A DNA stretch of 64,000 nt from the NCBI GenBank assembly GCA_963678705.1, contig OY783213.1, forward strand, positions 14,698,451-14,762,450, in the 5' to 3' direction. A model generated the notes under the pieces. That model worked only from the letters and a program-made list of their open reading frames with translations, did not search any database and had not been told where the DNA came from. The position numbers and the translations under genes were made by a program. Below are positions 36,624-49,116 of the stretch, piece after piece. How positions within the stretch are numbered: position 1 is the first letter of the stretch; each line of letters starts with the position of its first letter. Origin of the DNA: Panorpa germanica. Lineage: Eukaryota; Arthropoda; Insecta; Mecoptera; Panorpidae.

Positions 36624-36693
36624 ATGAAAGAAATAGCATAATAAACTAACTGTGTCGTTTAATAATAAAATAAATTGTTTTAAATTACTTTTA

Positions 36694-36699
36694 AATAAA
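36694..36699 (+). other. Polyadenylation signal, copy 6
   Basis: AATAAA in the shared ATTACTTTTAAATAAA context; another AATAAA lies about 30 bases before it. Confidence 0.55.
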
Positions 36700-36954
36700 T
36701 GTTATTTCATTTATGAATTGTTGGTTTAATTAATTACATTACTATTGCATTATTTAGATGGTGTTCAGTTTTACATTTAAAAATGGTTCATTTACAATGC
36801 TGGGTCGTATCACCAACGACCAGCTACTTTGTTGGCTTACATGAGAACTACACTACAAAAAAGCTTATGTTTTGTAAGCACATAATCAAATGAAATCGAT
36901 AAGAACCAAAAGTAGAAAACCAAAATCGTCACTATGCTTACAACTATTTAGAAC

Positions 36955-37278
36955 AAAACTTTAATCTTTAATAGCAATTAATTTTTGAAAAATACCACTA
37001 GTTACAATTGGATACTTTTGTACAGAAAAAGAAAGACAAAGTAAATAAACAATAGGGTTTCTATAGAGGTACTTAATAGCGCTGCTAACAAAAAAACTTG
37101 AAATCAAAAATTGTTTTTAAAGTAGTAAAATAATTCTTTGTTTAAATAGTAGTATTGTATCTTACATTTAGTTAACCAGAAAACTTGCTTTCGGATTTTG
37201 GAATGGAATTTTACTTTTCATGACATATACTCGTATGTTTTTATTAAAAGTGGTGATTGTTATTTGTGTTTTTTACTA
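36955..37278 (+). promoter_or_regulatory. Shared 5' flanking block, copy 7
   Basis: Contains the shared words around TTTAAATAGTAGTATTGTAT and CTTGCTTTCGG, and TTATTTGTGTTTTTTACTAA just before the ATG. An in-frame stretch upstream of the ATG is open but has no earlier ATG. Confidence 0.4.
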
Positions 37279-40200
37279 ATGGAGAACATACAGTTGGATA
37301 ATCTCGACGATATTCGGCTGGACGACTCTGAAACAAATCCAGAGAGTAAAAGAAATGTGGAAGATGAAATTAATACGAATGAAGACTATAATACAGATAG
37401 TGAAAATAATACGGAAGACTCACAAAACACGTAAGTGATTTTATTTAAAAAAGTGTTATTGATGATGTTTATGAGATAGAACAGATGATTCACATGAGAG
37501 CTAAACGAAATTAGAAGAATTCCTTTAAGATAAATTGGGCATAGGGCCCGCTGAAGGCAAAATAGATGAGCCAACTCAACAATTGTGACTGACATTTTTT
37601 TTTAAATATAAAAACGATTTAAACCATTTACGTATTATTCGGCACAATTACAAGTATTTAGTACTTTAGTTTTCAAGTTTCGTTTTTTTTTTAGAACACC
37701 ACCATGGTGGAAGATGAGGTCAATAATGGAAATAGTTCTGACGCAGTTCGTAGGTTGTGCAATCATTGTCATAACTGTCTTAGCGGTGTCTCACTTAAGT
37801 AAGAAGATATTTGTTATTATATTATAATATACTACCAACTATTGTCTCCAAATAGAGCAAAAATTCTCTTGAAATTAGTTTGTGTTAACTTAGTAAGTGT
37901 GAATCTTACAAGACAAATCTTACGTCAAATCTAAACAAGACAATTTACTACCTATGTTTAGATTTTGGTGATAGCGTTGTGTCTTTGAGTTTACATGTTT
38001 TTAAAAATTTGTGGAAATACGAAAGAATGAACTGATAACGCATCAACTCGTTTGTTTATCCGTAGGAATGCCCCAAACAGCTGTTGAAAACAAAAGCATT
38101 TGCATGACATTGGATTGTATTCACACTGGTAAGTAAATGTCTTTTAAATATTAAGTTGACACCACGTTGGTCGAGAGAGTTGTTAATTTACAGAAAAGTT
38201 AAATGACCTTAAAGTGTAAGCATGTGTTTACTAGGTCATCTTGTTTATTTCCTCTTGAAACATACGTTCTTCTACGAATATTGATACGTAATAATTTCAT
38301 AAAAAGTTTGATAGTTGATTAAATCACATAAACATAATCCCACTAGATAGTGATGTTGTAGTTGTTACCCAGCTGGTGCATTATATTTGTGAATTCATTT
38401 TAGCTTCGAGAATTTTGAAGAACATGGATCCAGAAGTTGACCCATGTAACAATTTCTACAGATTTGCTTGCGGAAATTTTATACGTAACCACAACATTCA
38501 AAATGGTGAATCAGGTATAAACAGGTTCTCTTTAATAAAAGATCATTTTACACCTCAATTTCGTGCTATATTTGAAGAACCAATAAAACTAGAGGAGCCA
38601 AAACAATTCGTGTTAGTAAAGAATCTGTACAAAGCCTGCATGAACACGTGTAAGTAGAATTCTCTCACCTTTGTGATATATATTGTTAAAAAAAACTAGA
38701 CTTGTGTTTTTATAGCGCTGATCGAATCCCGTGGAATTCAACCGTTTTTAGAAATAGTGGACAGTTTTGGGGGATGGCCAGTTTTAACAGGAACCAAATG
38801 GAATGAATCAGCATTTGATTGGCAGAAATCTGTTATAAAGTTTAGGAAGAAAGGATTTAATTTTAATAAATTCTTTAAGGTGTCTATTGGCACTTACTAC
38901 ATCAATCCAGTTAAGCATGCAATTAAGGTACGTACAGCTATTTCGGCTTTACTATTTCCTTACATTTTATATAATATACATTTGCTACTACTACTATATT
39001 TACTTCTACTTCCTACTTCTAAATCATTCTGCTTTCGCTGCTCTCCACTGCCTGCTTTGTTTTTCTGTTCCTCTTCCTCTTATTTCAGCCAACTTCTTCC
39101 GTTACTCTCTCTTGTCAATAGTTCTTCAACGTGCTTTCCTTTTCTCACAAGATCAAACACTCACTCCGCCTCTTTCTACTGATAACCATACATTAACTGT
39201 AATATTATTCCAGATTGGTGAACTGAGTAACACTGATTTTGGTAACATCCATGAATCTTTAAGAAAGGGAATGCAAGACCGTATTGTGAATGCATATTAT
39301 AACTACATGGTAGATATTGCAGTACTTTTGGGGGCTCCAAGAGAAATAGCAGCTTTGGAAATGGAAGAATCGTTATTATTTGAAATTAATCTAGCTAATG
39401 TAAGTCTAACCATGAAAAAATATAAAAGAAAAATGAAACTTGATTGATTATTAGAATTTTTAGATTTCAACACAATCTCAAGAACAATTACATGCTAACA
39501 AACTGCCCGATCATTACACAATCGCTGAACTCCAAATTAAGTACCCTATTATAAACTGGGCGGAATATATCAACGCGTTGTTACCACCAGATCTTACAGT
39601 TAATGACGATGAAGTAATTAGTGTAGAAGCATATAATCATCTAAAAGAAATAGATGAAGTTTTAAGAAACACTCCGAAACGGTTCGTGGGAAAGTTGAAC
39701 TAGATCTTTTTTTGTTTTTGGATGTAAATGTAACGAGTATGTATGTAATATATTACTAATTTTTTTATAGAGTTGTAGCTAATTATCTCATGTGGAAAAT
39801 TACTTCTGATAACATTGAACTTCTAACGGAAGATTTTAGGAAAAGAGAAGTTGAATACAAAACGGTGGTAGATGGCAAGAAATTAAGAGAAATATCAAGG
39901 TTGGAATACTGCACAGGATTAATTAAGGACCGGTATGTCTTTCGAATTAACATTATCTATAAAGTAGTTGGCCACAGTGCAAATCCTACATTTTACTTCA
40001 GCATTAAGTTAAAATAAACGAGTGATAATAAAAGAGTAAATTTTATCTTGCAGGTTTTATAACGCATTGTATTCATTATACGCCATAAAACACTTTAATG
40101 CAGATGCGAAACATATTGTTGTAGAAATGGTAAATAGAACTAAAGCTGAAGTTACAAAAATATTGAGACATGTTGATTGGATGGATAGAGACACAAGAAA

Positions 40201-41939
40201 GCAGGCTTTGAAGAAGGCCGCGGCTATGACTAGTAACATTGGTTATCTCGATGAAATTCTAGATGCTAGTAAATTGGAGGACTATTATGCCGATGTAAGT
40301 ATTACACGTGAGCTATACTGTTCTTTCGGATTAAATTCCCGGAATCATATGTAAAATAATCCGGAAGTTGTTAAGAAATAATAACGATATGCATCTTATG
40401 CAAAGAAACTGAAAACACGACAATCTAAAGTCAATTTTTGATCAAGACAACACTATATGAACACATTAAAGAAACAGAGACAACGCTAATAATTTTGTAC
40501 TAATACTTCGTCAAATTTAAGGTCAAAAACCAACAGATAACAAAATTCAGTTTTGTTAAAACAACTTAATATTTTATAATGAGATGATATTGATGTGTAG
40601 AAACAAAAACTAAAACCTTTTTGTACTGTTTCCAAATTCTAATACTTACTCAACTCTAAAGCAGTAGAGTAAAATCTACCGACAGAAAATGAAAACAACG
40701 CTTATAACAATTATTTGTTCTCAGGTACAAATTGACGAAAATAAGTTCATGGAATCTCTTCTCAACATGACGGTGTTCTTCACAAACAAAGATTTCAGAA
40801 AATTAAGAGAAAAAGTCAAGCGAAGAGAAAAATGGACGATTTATAAAGATTTTACAAAAACCGAACCTTTTTATAAACCGTTTGATAACAGTATCAGTAA
40901 GTAAATATAATTAATGATTTGTTATCAACACATTTATTAAAATATAACCTAAAAATTTTACAAATATCTGCCGTAGACGTTCCTCTAGGAATACTCCAGG
41001 ATGTGTTCTTCTCTGCTGATCGTCCTCAATACATGAACTACGGTGCAATTGGCTTTATAATTGGCCATGAAATTACTCATGGTTTAAATGATCAAAAAAA
41101 GCAAGAAGACTTGATACTCTTTCACGCACGTTTTCCAAGATGGACTTCAGCAACCCAAGAAGCATATTTAAAGAAAGTACAGTGCATTAACGAACAATAC
41201 GGAAATTATACAGTGGAGGAAGTAAACCTTAATGTAAGTATCGATGCATTACATATACCTTTAACCGTATATACGTATACGTCAGGCAATGCCCATTCAA
41301 ATGCGCACAACCTCACTGTCCAAGTATTAATGGCCGCTGTGTGGCGCACCCTGTACTAACACGATTATTGGTACATTGTACAAGTAAGTGCAATCTATGC
41401 TGTAAAAGAGAGACACCAATAGATGACGGAGTAAAGAATTATTATGTAGAAACACATTTTTGTAGTGTGTTGTCCCTATAATCTTCCTAGTTCTTTAAAT
41501 GTGTTTTTAAATGTATTAAATAATTTAGATTAAAGGCAACAACACACAAGAGGAGAATATAGTCGACAATGGCGCTGTTAAAGAGGCATACTTTGCTTAC
41601 GCAAAGTGGGTTGAAGATAACAAGGAAGAGCCACAACTTCCTGGTGTAAATTATACTCCCAAACAAATGTTTTGGTTGTCAGCTGCTAGTATATGGTGCT
41701 CTAAATACACGCCAGGTCTTTATGTAACTTAATATACATTATGAAACGAAATTAAGATGTCTGACATATAATTATTTATATTTACAGAAGCGATGAAGAA
41801 GTATATCAAACTGAATAAGCATTCTCCGCCGGAGTTTAGAGTTGTAGGGTCATTCAGTAACAACAAATATTTTGCCAAAGACTTCCAATGTCCTCGAGGA
41901 TCTTCAATGAATCCTCAGCGTAAATGTAAAATTTGGTAG
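37279..41939 (+). CDS. Neprilysin-like M13 metallopeptidase, copy 7
   Basis: Thirteen exons: 37279-37430, 37695-37798, 38066-38128, 38404-38649, 38716-38927, 39214-39399, 39464-39681, 39771-39932, 40054-40294, 40725-40896, 40977-41233, 41529-41715 and 41788-41939 (783 residues, ends CKIW). The start ATG is the one shared in position and context with copies 8 and 9 (MENIQL/MEGIPL/MMENIP). The tail is about 51 residues, rich in Asn, Asp and Glu. Exon 2 has TPPWW before the membrane helix. HEITH (41066-41080), EENIVDNG and HSPPEFR are kept; NAYY reads EPFY. Two residues of the exon-11 loop are replaced by a longer, unrelated stretch (DQKKQEDLILF). All introns are GT-AG. The essential zinc and catalytic residues suggest activity, with altered specificity as an inference. 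Confidence 0.9.
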
Positions 41940-42159
41940 ATGAAGAATATGACAATTAATATAACTGTGTCGTTTATTAATTTATTTAAATGTTTTGATT
42001 TACTTTTAAATATATTTCCTTTTACTTTATGAATCAGTTGTTTAATTATTCTTATTACTTATGGAATAGAATGTCGATTGCGTAACTATTGCCTGAACAT
42101 GTTCTTACTCCTTGCATGTGGCATTCGGTCAATTCAGGCAATTGTTTGCAAAATAGAAT

Positions 42160-42427
42160 TCTTTTGTACAGAAAACAAAGAGAAACACAAAGCAAACGAA
42201 ATATATAAACAAAAACGTTTGTATAGAAGTACTTGTTAACAAAAATACTTCAAATCAAAACTAAGAAATTGTTTTTAAAGTAAAATAATTATTTGTTTAA
42301 GCAGCAGTTTTGTATCGTACGCTTAGTTCTCCAGTATCTTACTTTCGGAGCCTGGAGTTTTACTTTTCGTGTTATATACACCTATGTTTTTGTTGAAAGT
42401 GGTAATTGTTATTTTTGTTTTACACTG
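42160..42427 (+). promoter_or_regulatory. Shared 5' flanking block, copy 8
   Basis: The shared block again, with TTTAAGCAGCAGTTTTGTAT and TACTTTCGGAGCCTGG, ending at the ATG. It occupies most of the gap after copy 7. Confidence 0.4.
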
Positions 42428-45400
42428 ATGGAGGGAATACCGTTGGAAAATCTAGACCGTGAAAGTAATCCGAAGGATGCAAGTAATGTAGTGGGTGGAA
42501 GTAATACGGAGAGTACTAGTAATGTGGAGCGTGAAAGTATACCGGAGGGTGGAAGTATTACGGAGGATGAAAATACACTGATTGGTGGTAGTAATGTGGA
42601 AGATGGAAGTATGGACTCTATAAACAGGCAAGTGGTATTATTCCAATTTATATTATTTTTATGAAAGATTTGTGTCCTATTAAGAATCCAAAATATTTCG
42701 TGATTCAGAACTTTACAAATCAATGCAATTACAGTGATTTCTTTTTTGTTTCATCTCAACTTCAGCTCTCCCGGTAAATACAAAACATAAATACAAAACT
42801 ACCAGGGCTAGGGCTTTAGAAAAAAGTCTCAGTTTCGTCTTGTAATCGTTTGTCTCGTCTAGTCTCGTCACATCTCGTTATTGTGAGAACTTACTCCTAA
42901 GATAGTCTTACATATAGATAGGAGATATAGATAGGCTACAAAATGTTGTAAAAGGCAAAATTATAAAATAAAATATTTAAGAGATGTTTGTTTACCAGAT
43001 TTTATATTTCGTAAATGTATGACCTAACTTTTTTTGTAATAAAAAAAGGTTGAACGTTTATGTTTCTTGTTACTTTATTTTTCTTGGAATTTTTTTTAAA
43101 TAAAGTTAACGAGACGAGAATCGAGATTCTCGAGTCCCGCCGTAAGCGGTCTCGGTACCATCTCAACAGTTTTCAGAAAGGTATCGTCTCGTCTCGCTTT
43201 TACGAGTGCTAGTGTGAAACCATAACCAGGGCTGCATTTAATCATAGTTTTCACAGGGTTTTACCTATGGGCTCTTGAAATGAATAATAATCTCTTGTGG
43301 GAGCTAAAGAAAAAGTAATTTATGACAAACCTGGAAACCTGACCGGATATAATTGATAATTCGCGCAAAGGCTAAAAAAAATAACGAAAATATTGTTTAA
43401 CATAGATTAGAGCATAGAGCCCGCTAGAGGCTAAATACGGCACTGGATGTTGCGTATTACAACATTCCAGCAATTGCAAATGATATTTCTTGAAACAAAA
43501 GTGTTCTTACTTAATCAAATATTGACAATAAACCTGTTACATATTTAATGAAGTTTTAACAATTATTTATTACTGAAGTTCAATTTTTGTTTATTCTTTA
43601 GAATACCATCATGGTGGAGACTGATATCAACAAGCGAGAGAATTCTGGCCGCAGTTCTAATTTGTACCACCATTATTATGTTTGTCATAGTAGTGACGTG
43701 TTACCTAAGTAAGAAAATGGAGACATTTTTAGATATTTTAATGTATTTACTTCATAGACTATTTAGTCTTTTTAGTTACTAGATAAATTAAGTTAAGTTT
43801 CGGGTAGCATTATTCTTTCTTATCCTGATACTTTGGTTGTTGGAAAAATACTAAACAATGAATTTGTGGCAAATCAATTATCTTTCTTATCCGTAGGAAA
43901 GCCACAAGCTGCTGAAAAGAGAATCCCTTGTATGACGCCGGGTTGTATTCGCACTGGTAAGCAAATCTCTTTTAAATATTAAGTTGACACCACGTTGGTC
44001 GAGAGAGTTAAGTCGTTGTTAAATTAAAAGAAAGTTAAATGAATTTAAAGTGTAAGCATGTGATTTGTTGGGTTATTTCTTGTTTTACATTTTATTTTGT
44101 AATGTTATTGCCATTGGACACTGCATTCTTGTGCCTTAACTCATTTATTTACATGTCATTGTGCTGAATTCGATTTTGATCCTCATTAAATCTAAACATT
44201 TTCACTCTTTCCAAACGAAAAAATATATATATATATATTTACCCGTATAATAATAAAAACAAACTGCTACTGCTATTACTTCTGTCCGTCATCCACCTCT
44301 TTCCTTCACTGCCTCCCCTTAATAACTGCCCAATATTCTTTTCGCTTATTACCATTTTCCCACATGAAAACTTAATGTGCTCCAATGTTTCTATGTCCGT
44401 TCCGCACACTCTGCACATCCTTTCCTCGCTATTTGCCTAGTATCTGTTTCCTTTCTTCTCGTTTCCCAATCTAAATCTGGCAATCCTTCTTATATGTATA
44501 TATTCTTCATAGAAAACGTAGTTTAATAGTTAATTAAATGACACGAACATATGTCTCAGATATTTGTGCTTTCATTTTAGCGTCAAGAATGTTGTCGGAC
44601 ATGGATCCAGAAGTTGAACCATGTGATAATTTCTACAAATTTGCTTGTGGAAATTTTATACGAAACCAAGAAATTCCTTATGGTAAAACAGGTATAGACA
44701 GGTGGTCTACGATAGAAAAAAATCTAATATCTAAAGTTCGTCTTGTGGTAGAGGAGCCTAAAAAACCGGAAGATCCAAAACCATTGGTGATAGTAAAGAA
44801 TTTGTACAAAGCCTGCATGAACACGTGTAAGTAGGATTCTACAACCTTTGTGATAGAAATTGTAAAAACAAAACTGATGTTTTGTTTGTTTCATAGCGTT
44901 AAACGAGTCCCGTGAAATGCAACCGTTTTCTAAGGCATTTGAGAGTTTTGGAGGATGGCCAGTTGTAAAAGGAGATAAGTGGGATGAAGAAGAATTTGAT
45001 TGGAAGAAAACTGTTGTACAGTTTAAAAAAAATGGATTCAAGTTTAACCCGTTCTTTACAGTGACTGTTGGAATTCTATATACCAATCCACGTAAATATA
45101 CAATTGAAGTAAGATTTATTTTTTAAATGAAATATCTAACTTCCTTTGTTTGTGGAATCGCCACACTATTTAACTTAGCTGGTCGACCTATCTATAGGAG
45201 AAGGAGGTGAATCGATTTTGTCCTATTAGGTTTTATGCGCCATTTGTTTAGCCACTGTGTGATACTTTAAAGACTTTTTTGTTGCATTTCGGAAGATTGA
45301 GTAGGATTTTCTTCCACAGTCATCGGCTAAGGATGTGAACTTCGGTAAAGTGCAATTCGAAAACGATAAATGTGTTAATAAGGGAATTAAAGTTCGAAAT

Positions 45401-48400
45401 ATATTTTAAGAGCTAAAAAAACATTTTGTTAAAAAAATGTCATCCTTTCGTAGATATTTCTTAGCAAATTTGTACATGTAGAAAAAAGTGAGATAATATA
45501 AAAATAAAACCATGTATTAAGTCTAATATTATTCCAGCTGAAAGAACTGACTGACATTGATTTCCGTAACCTTCGTAGATATTTAATAAACGGAATGGAG
45601 GATCCCATTGTGAAAGCATATTATAACTATATGGTAGACATTGCAGTACTTTTGGGGGCTCCAAAAAAAAGTGCAGCTGCGGAAATGAAAGAATCATTAT
45701 TATTTGAAATAAAACTAGCTAATGTAAGTCCAGCCACGTAAAACTATAAAAAGAAAAATGAAACTTGATTGAGTATTAGAATTATTAGATTTCAGTAAAT
45801 ACCATAAACGTACTGCCCGATCATTACACAATCGATGAACTCGAACAGATGTATTCTATCGTAGCCTGGCCAGAATACATCAACGCTTTGTTACCATCAG
45901 GTGTTACGATTGATGACGTTGAAGAGGTCATTGTAAATGAAAAAATTCATCTAAGATACATACAACAACTTATATCATCTACTCAGAATCGGTTCGTATA
46001 AAAGTTAGAACAGATCTTTTTGTTTTTAGATGTTTAGCAACGACTATGTTTGTAAAACGTTGGGAATCTTTTTATAGAGTTATAGCTAATTATCTCATGT
46101 GGAAGATTATTTCTGACAACATTGAACTTCTAACGGCAGATTTTAGGAAAAGAGAACTTGAATTCAAAACGGCGCTAAGTGGCAAGACAGAACCAGATAC
46201 ACCGAGGTTGGAATACTGCGAAGGATTAATTTGGGACAAGTATGTCGTTAAAATTAACGTTACTTCTAAAGTGTGACCATTGGTGCGTTGGTTGTTGTGA
46301 AAGATAAATTAATTAGATGCATGTATAATAATATAAATTTATCAAACGAAGGTGGCTTTTATATATGAGTCCATGACACCGTCCATTATATATATATATA
46401 TATATAAATCAAATATTAAATGAGTAAATTTTATCTTCCAGCTTTGAAAAAGTTTTTCATACATTTTACGCCAGAAAACATTTTAATGCAAATGCAAAAA
46501 ATAATGTTACTGATATGGTAAATAGAATTCAAGCTGAAGTTCCAAATATATTGGAAAACGTTGATTGGTTGGATGAAAATACTAGGAAGAACATGTTGAA
46601 AAATGCTCAGAATATGACTGCTTACATTGCCTATCCCGATGATTTGTTAGAAGTCGATATATTAGAAGAATATTATAAAGATGTAAGTTTTTTTAATCGT
46701 AATACGATTCGCATCCCCGGAACCATATTTTATGAACAAATATTTTGTAAATTGTTATGATATTATGGTATATAACTATTGCCCACTGCTTCGTTTTTAA
46801 TGTATATTTAATATGTTGTGATATAGCTCCAAATTGAAGAAAATAAGTTTAAGCAATCTCTTCTCAACTTGAAGGTCTTTTCCATAAACCAAAATTTAAA
46901 GAGATTAAAAGAACCAGTCAGGGAAACAACATGGAAGATTCTAAAAGATATTTCAAAAGTCAAAGCCTATTATCAGTCAGATGATAACAGTATCAGTAAG
47001 TAAAAGAAATTAGTAATTTATTATCTATTCTATTATTTATTCTATTATTTTATTTTTAATGTTTTTGCTATTGGGCACTACATTCTTGTACCTTAACTCA
47101 TTTATTTACATGTCTTTCTGCTGAATTCAATTTTGTTCCTTATTAAATCAAAACATTCTAACTCCTTCCAAAAGAAAATAAAACATTATCCTAATAAAAA
47201 TAAAAACAAAACTGCTACTGCTACTGCTTCGCTCCTTCTGCTACTCTCCCTCCTGTTTGTACTCTGCTATTCCTTCTCTTTCCTCGCTCCTTTTCTTTAT
47301 CTTCGCCATCCACCTCTTCCCTTCACTGCCTCTATTTAATAACTGCCCAATATTCTTTTTGCTTATTACCTATTTCTCACATGATAACTTAATGTGCTCC
47401 AAAGTTTCTATCTCCGTTCCGCACACCCTGCCTTTCTCGCTAATTGCCCAGTATCTGTTTCGTTTCTCCATGTTTCCCAATCTAAATTTGGCAATCCTTC
47501 TCATTTTTTTTTTGTGTCTTTTTCTCTTAAGTATTGTGGTATCTCTCTCTCCCAAATTCTTTTATATGTTTTGTTGTAATTGCTCTTATCAATTTTTTCC
47601 ATTCTTTCATGTTGTTGTATCTCGCTGTCTCTTCTCTTTACCTCCTCTTCTACACTTGTGCCTTCTTCTCTCTGCCTCCTCTGTAGCCATACCAATAATT
47701 TGTTATCAATATAATTATATATAAAAAAATATTTACGAATATCTGCCATAGATTTTCCCATCGGAATGTTCCAGGACGTGTTCTTCTCCGCTGATCGTCC
47801 TCAATACATGAACTACGGTGCAATTGGCCATATAATTAGCCATGAAATTATTCATGGTTTAAGTGATCCACAAAGTAATTTAGACGGGATACTTCGTAGC
47901 AGAGGTTATAAGAGGTGGTCTAAAGCAACTCGAAAAGCATATGAAAAGGAAGCCCAGTGTCTTAACGAACAATACGGGAATTATACAGTGGAGCAAGTGA
48001 ACTTAAAAGTAAGTATCAGTGAACAATCATTTTCTTTGATGGAGGGGAGTATAGAACATAAGAACGAACATGACGTCATTGCACAATAAATTTTATGTAG
48101 TTTTTGTCCCGTTAATTATTCTACATCTTTAAATGATTTTGTAATACTGCATCTAATTATATATACAAGGTATTAATAGAAACACCTTTAATAACGTTTT
48201 GATTTTCATAATTTAGGTGAGTGGCGTCAATACGCAAGAAGAGAATGTCGCCGATAATGGCGGTATCAAAGCAGCATACTTAGCTTACACAAGATGGATT
48301 GCAGAAAATGGCGAAGAACCACAGCTGCCTGGTTTAAATTACACTTCCAGACAAATGTTTTGGTTGTCATTTGGTAGCATGTGGTGCTCCAAATATACGC

Positions 48401-48624
48401 CAGGTCATCATGTGACTTAATATAAATTATGACAGAAAATCAAAATATTTAACCTGAACATTCTATTTACAGAATGGATTAAGAAATATATTGAAGAGAA
48501 TAAACATTCTCCAAACGAGTTTCGCCTTCTAGGTCCATTGAAGAACAATGAAGATTTTGCTTATGATTTCGAATGTCCTTTAGGATGTCCAATGAATCCT
48601 GAACATAAATGTAAAGTTTTTTAG
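42428..48624 (+). CDS. Neprilysin-like M13 metallopeptidase, copy 8
   Basis: Thirteen exons: 42428-42627, 43602-43708, 43897-43956, 44581-44826, 44897-45108, 45538-45723, 45789-45991, 46078-46239, 46442-46682, 46827-46995, 47752-48008, 48217-48403 and 48473-48624 (793 residues, ends CKVF). This is the longest complete copy. Its tail of about 66 residues is built of degenerate units with Glu-Ser-Asn and Gly-Gly-Ser-Asn. Intron 1 has a GC donor. Exon 2 has PSWW and a helix. HEIIH (47841-47855), EENVADNGG and HSPNEFR are intact. NAYY reads KAYY, nearest to canonical after copy 1. The Gly before HEIIH is Ser (IISHEIIH), and exon 13 has an extra Cys (CPLGCPMNP) that could pair abnormally. Retroelement fragments sit in introns 3 and 10 and a recent insertion in intron 1. 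Confidence 0.9.
42810..43224. mobile_element. Insertion with 9-bp target duplication, GTCTCG-rich
   Basis: A 415-bp stretch rich in GTCTCG interrupts intron 1 of copy 8. It is flanked by ACCAGGGCT at 42801-42809 and 43225-43233. The matching place in copy 9 (49484-49492) has one ACCAGGGCC and no insert. It has no visible coding sequence. Confidence 0.65.
44095..44495 (-). mobile_element. Non-LTR retrotransposon fragment, family A, intron 3 of copy 8
   Basis: Common left border TTATTGCCATTGGACAC followed by the pyrimidine-rich body; truncated within the RFRLGN coding segment. Confidence 0.6.
47050..47695 (-). mobile_element. Non-LTR retrotransposon fragment, family A, intron 10 of copy 8
   Basis: The longest family A copy with the common left border. 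Minus-strand pieces read RRIAKFRLGNMEKRNRYWAI and RVCGTEIETLEHIKLSCEK. Confidence 0.65.
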
Positions 48625-48690
48625 ATGAAGGATGTAACACAATAAAATAACAGTGTTGTTTAATAATTTATTTATTAATTATGATTTTTT

Positions 48691-48696
48691 AATAAA
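48691..48696 (+). other. Polyadenylation signal, copy 8
   Basis: AATAAA 67 bases after the stop. In copies 5 and 7 the same position has drifted to AATACA and AATATA. Confidence 0.55.
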
Positions 48697-48739
48697 TTTC
48701 ATTTTGTTTTTGACTCGGTTGTTGAATTATTTACATTAC

Positions 48740-49116
48740 AATTTTCTTAACAAATTAAAAATGAATAATTATTCAAAAATATTATTAACTTTAAAATGTG
48801 CAAGATTATAGTAAAAGTGTCAATCATACTTGAATGCTGTACAATTGGAGAGGTTGTACAGAAAACAAAGAAGTCACAAATCAAAGGGAATAAATAAACA
48901 ATTTTTTGATTGAGCTATGTAATAGAATTGCTAACAAAAGTAGTCAGTTTAAAATTAAAACTAAGATATTGTTTTTAAAGTAAAATAATTCTTCATTTAG
49001 ACAGTAGTGCAGTTCCTTACATTATTTTAACTAGTAACTTGCGTTCGAGTGTGGAGTTTTCTTTTGCTGAGACATATGTTTTTGTTGAAAGTGGCAATTT
49101 TTATTTTTGCATTAAA
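48740..49116 (+). promoter_or_regulatory. Shared 5' flanking block, copy 9
   Basis: The shared block, including TTTAGACAGTAGTGCAGT and CTTGCGTTCGAGTGTGG, leading directly into the double ATG of copy 9. Confidence 0.4.

Noticed and set aside
37198..37278. In-frame upstream extension of copy 7 (similar ones at 42293 and 49039)
   Set aside because: The extension has no ATG before the conserved MEN/MEG start, and it overlaps the shared untranslated block.
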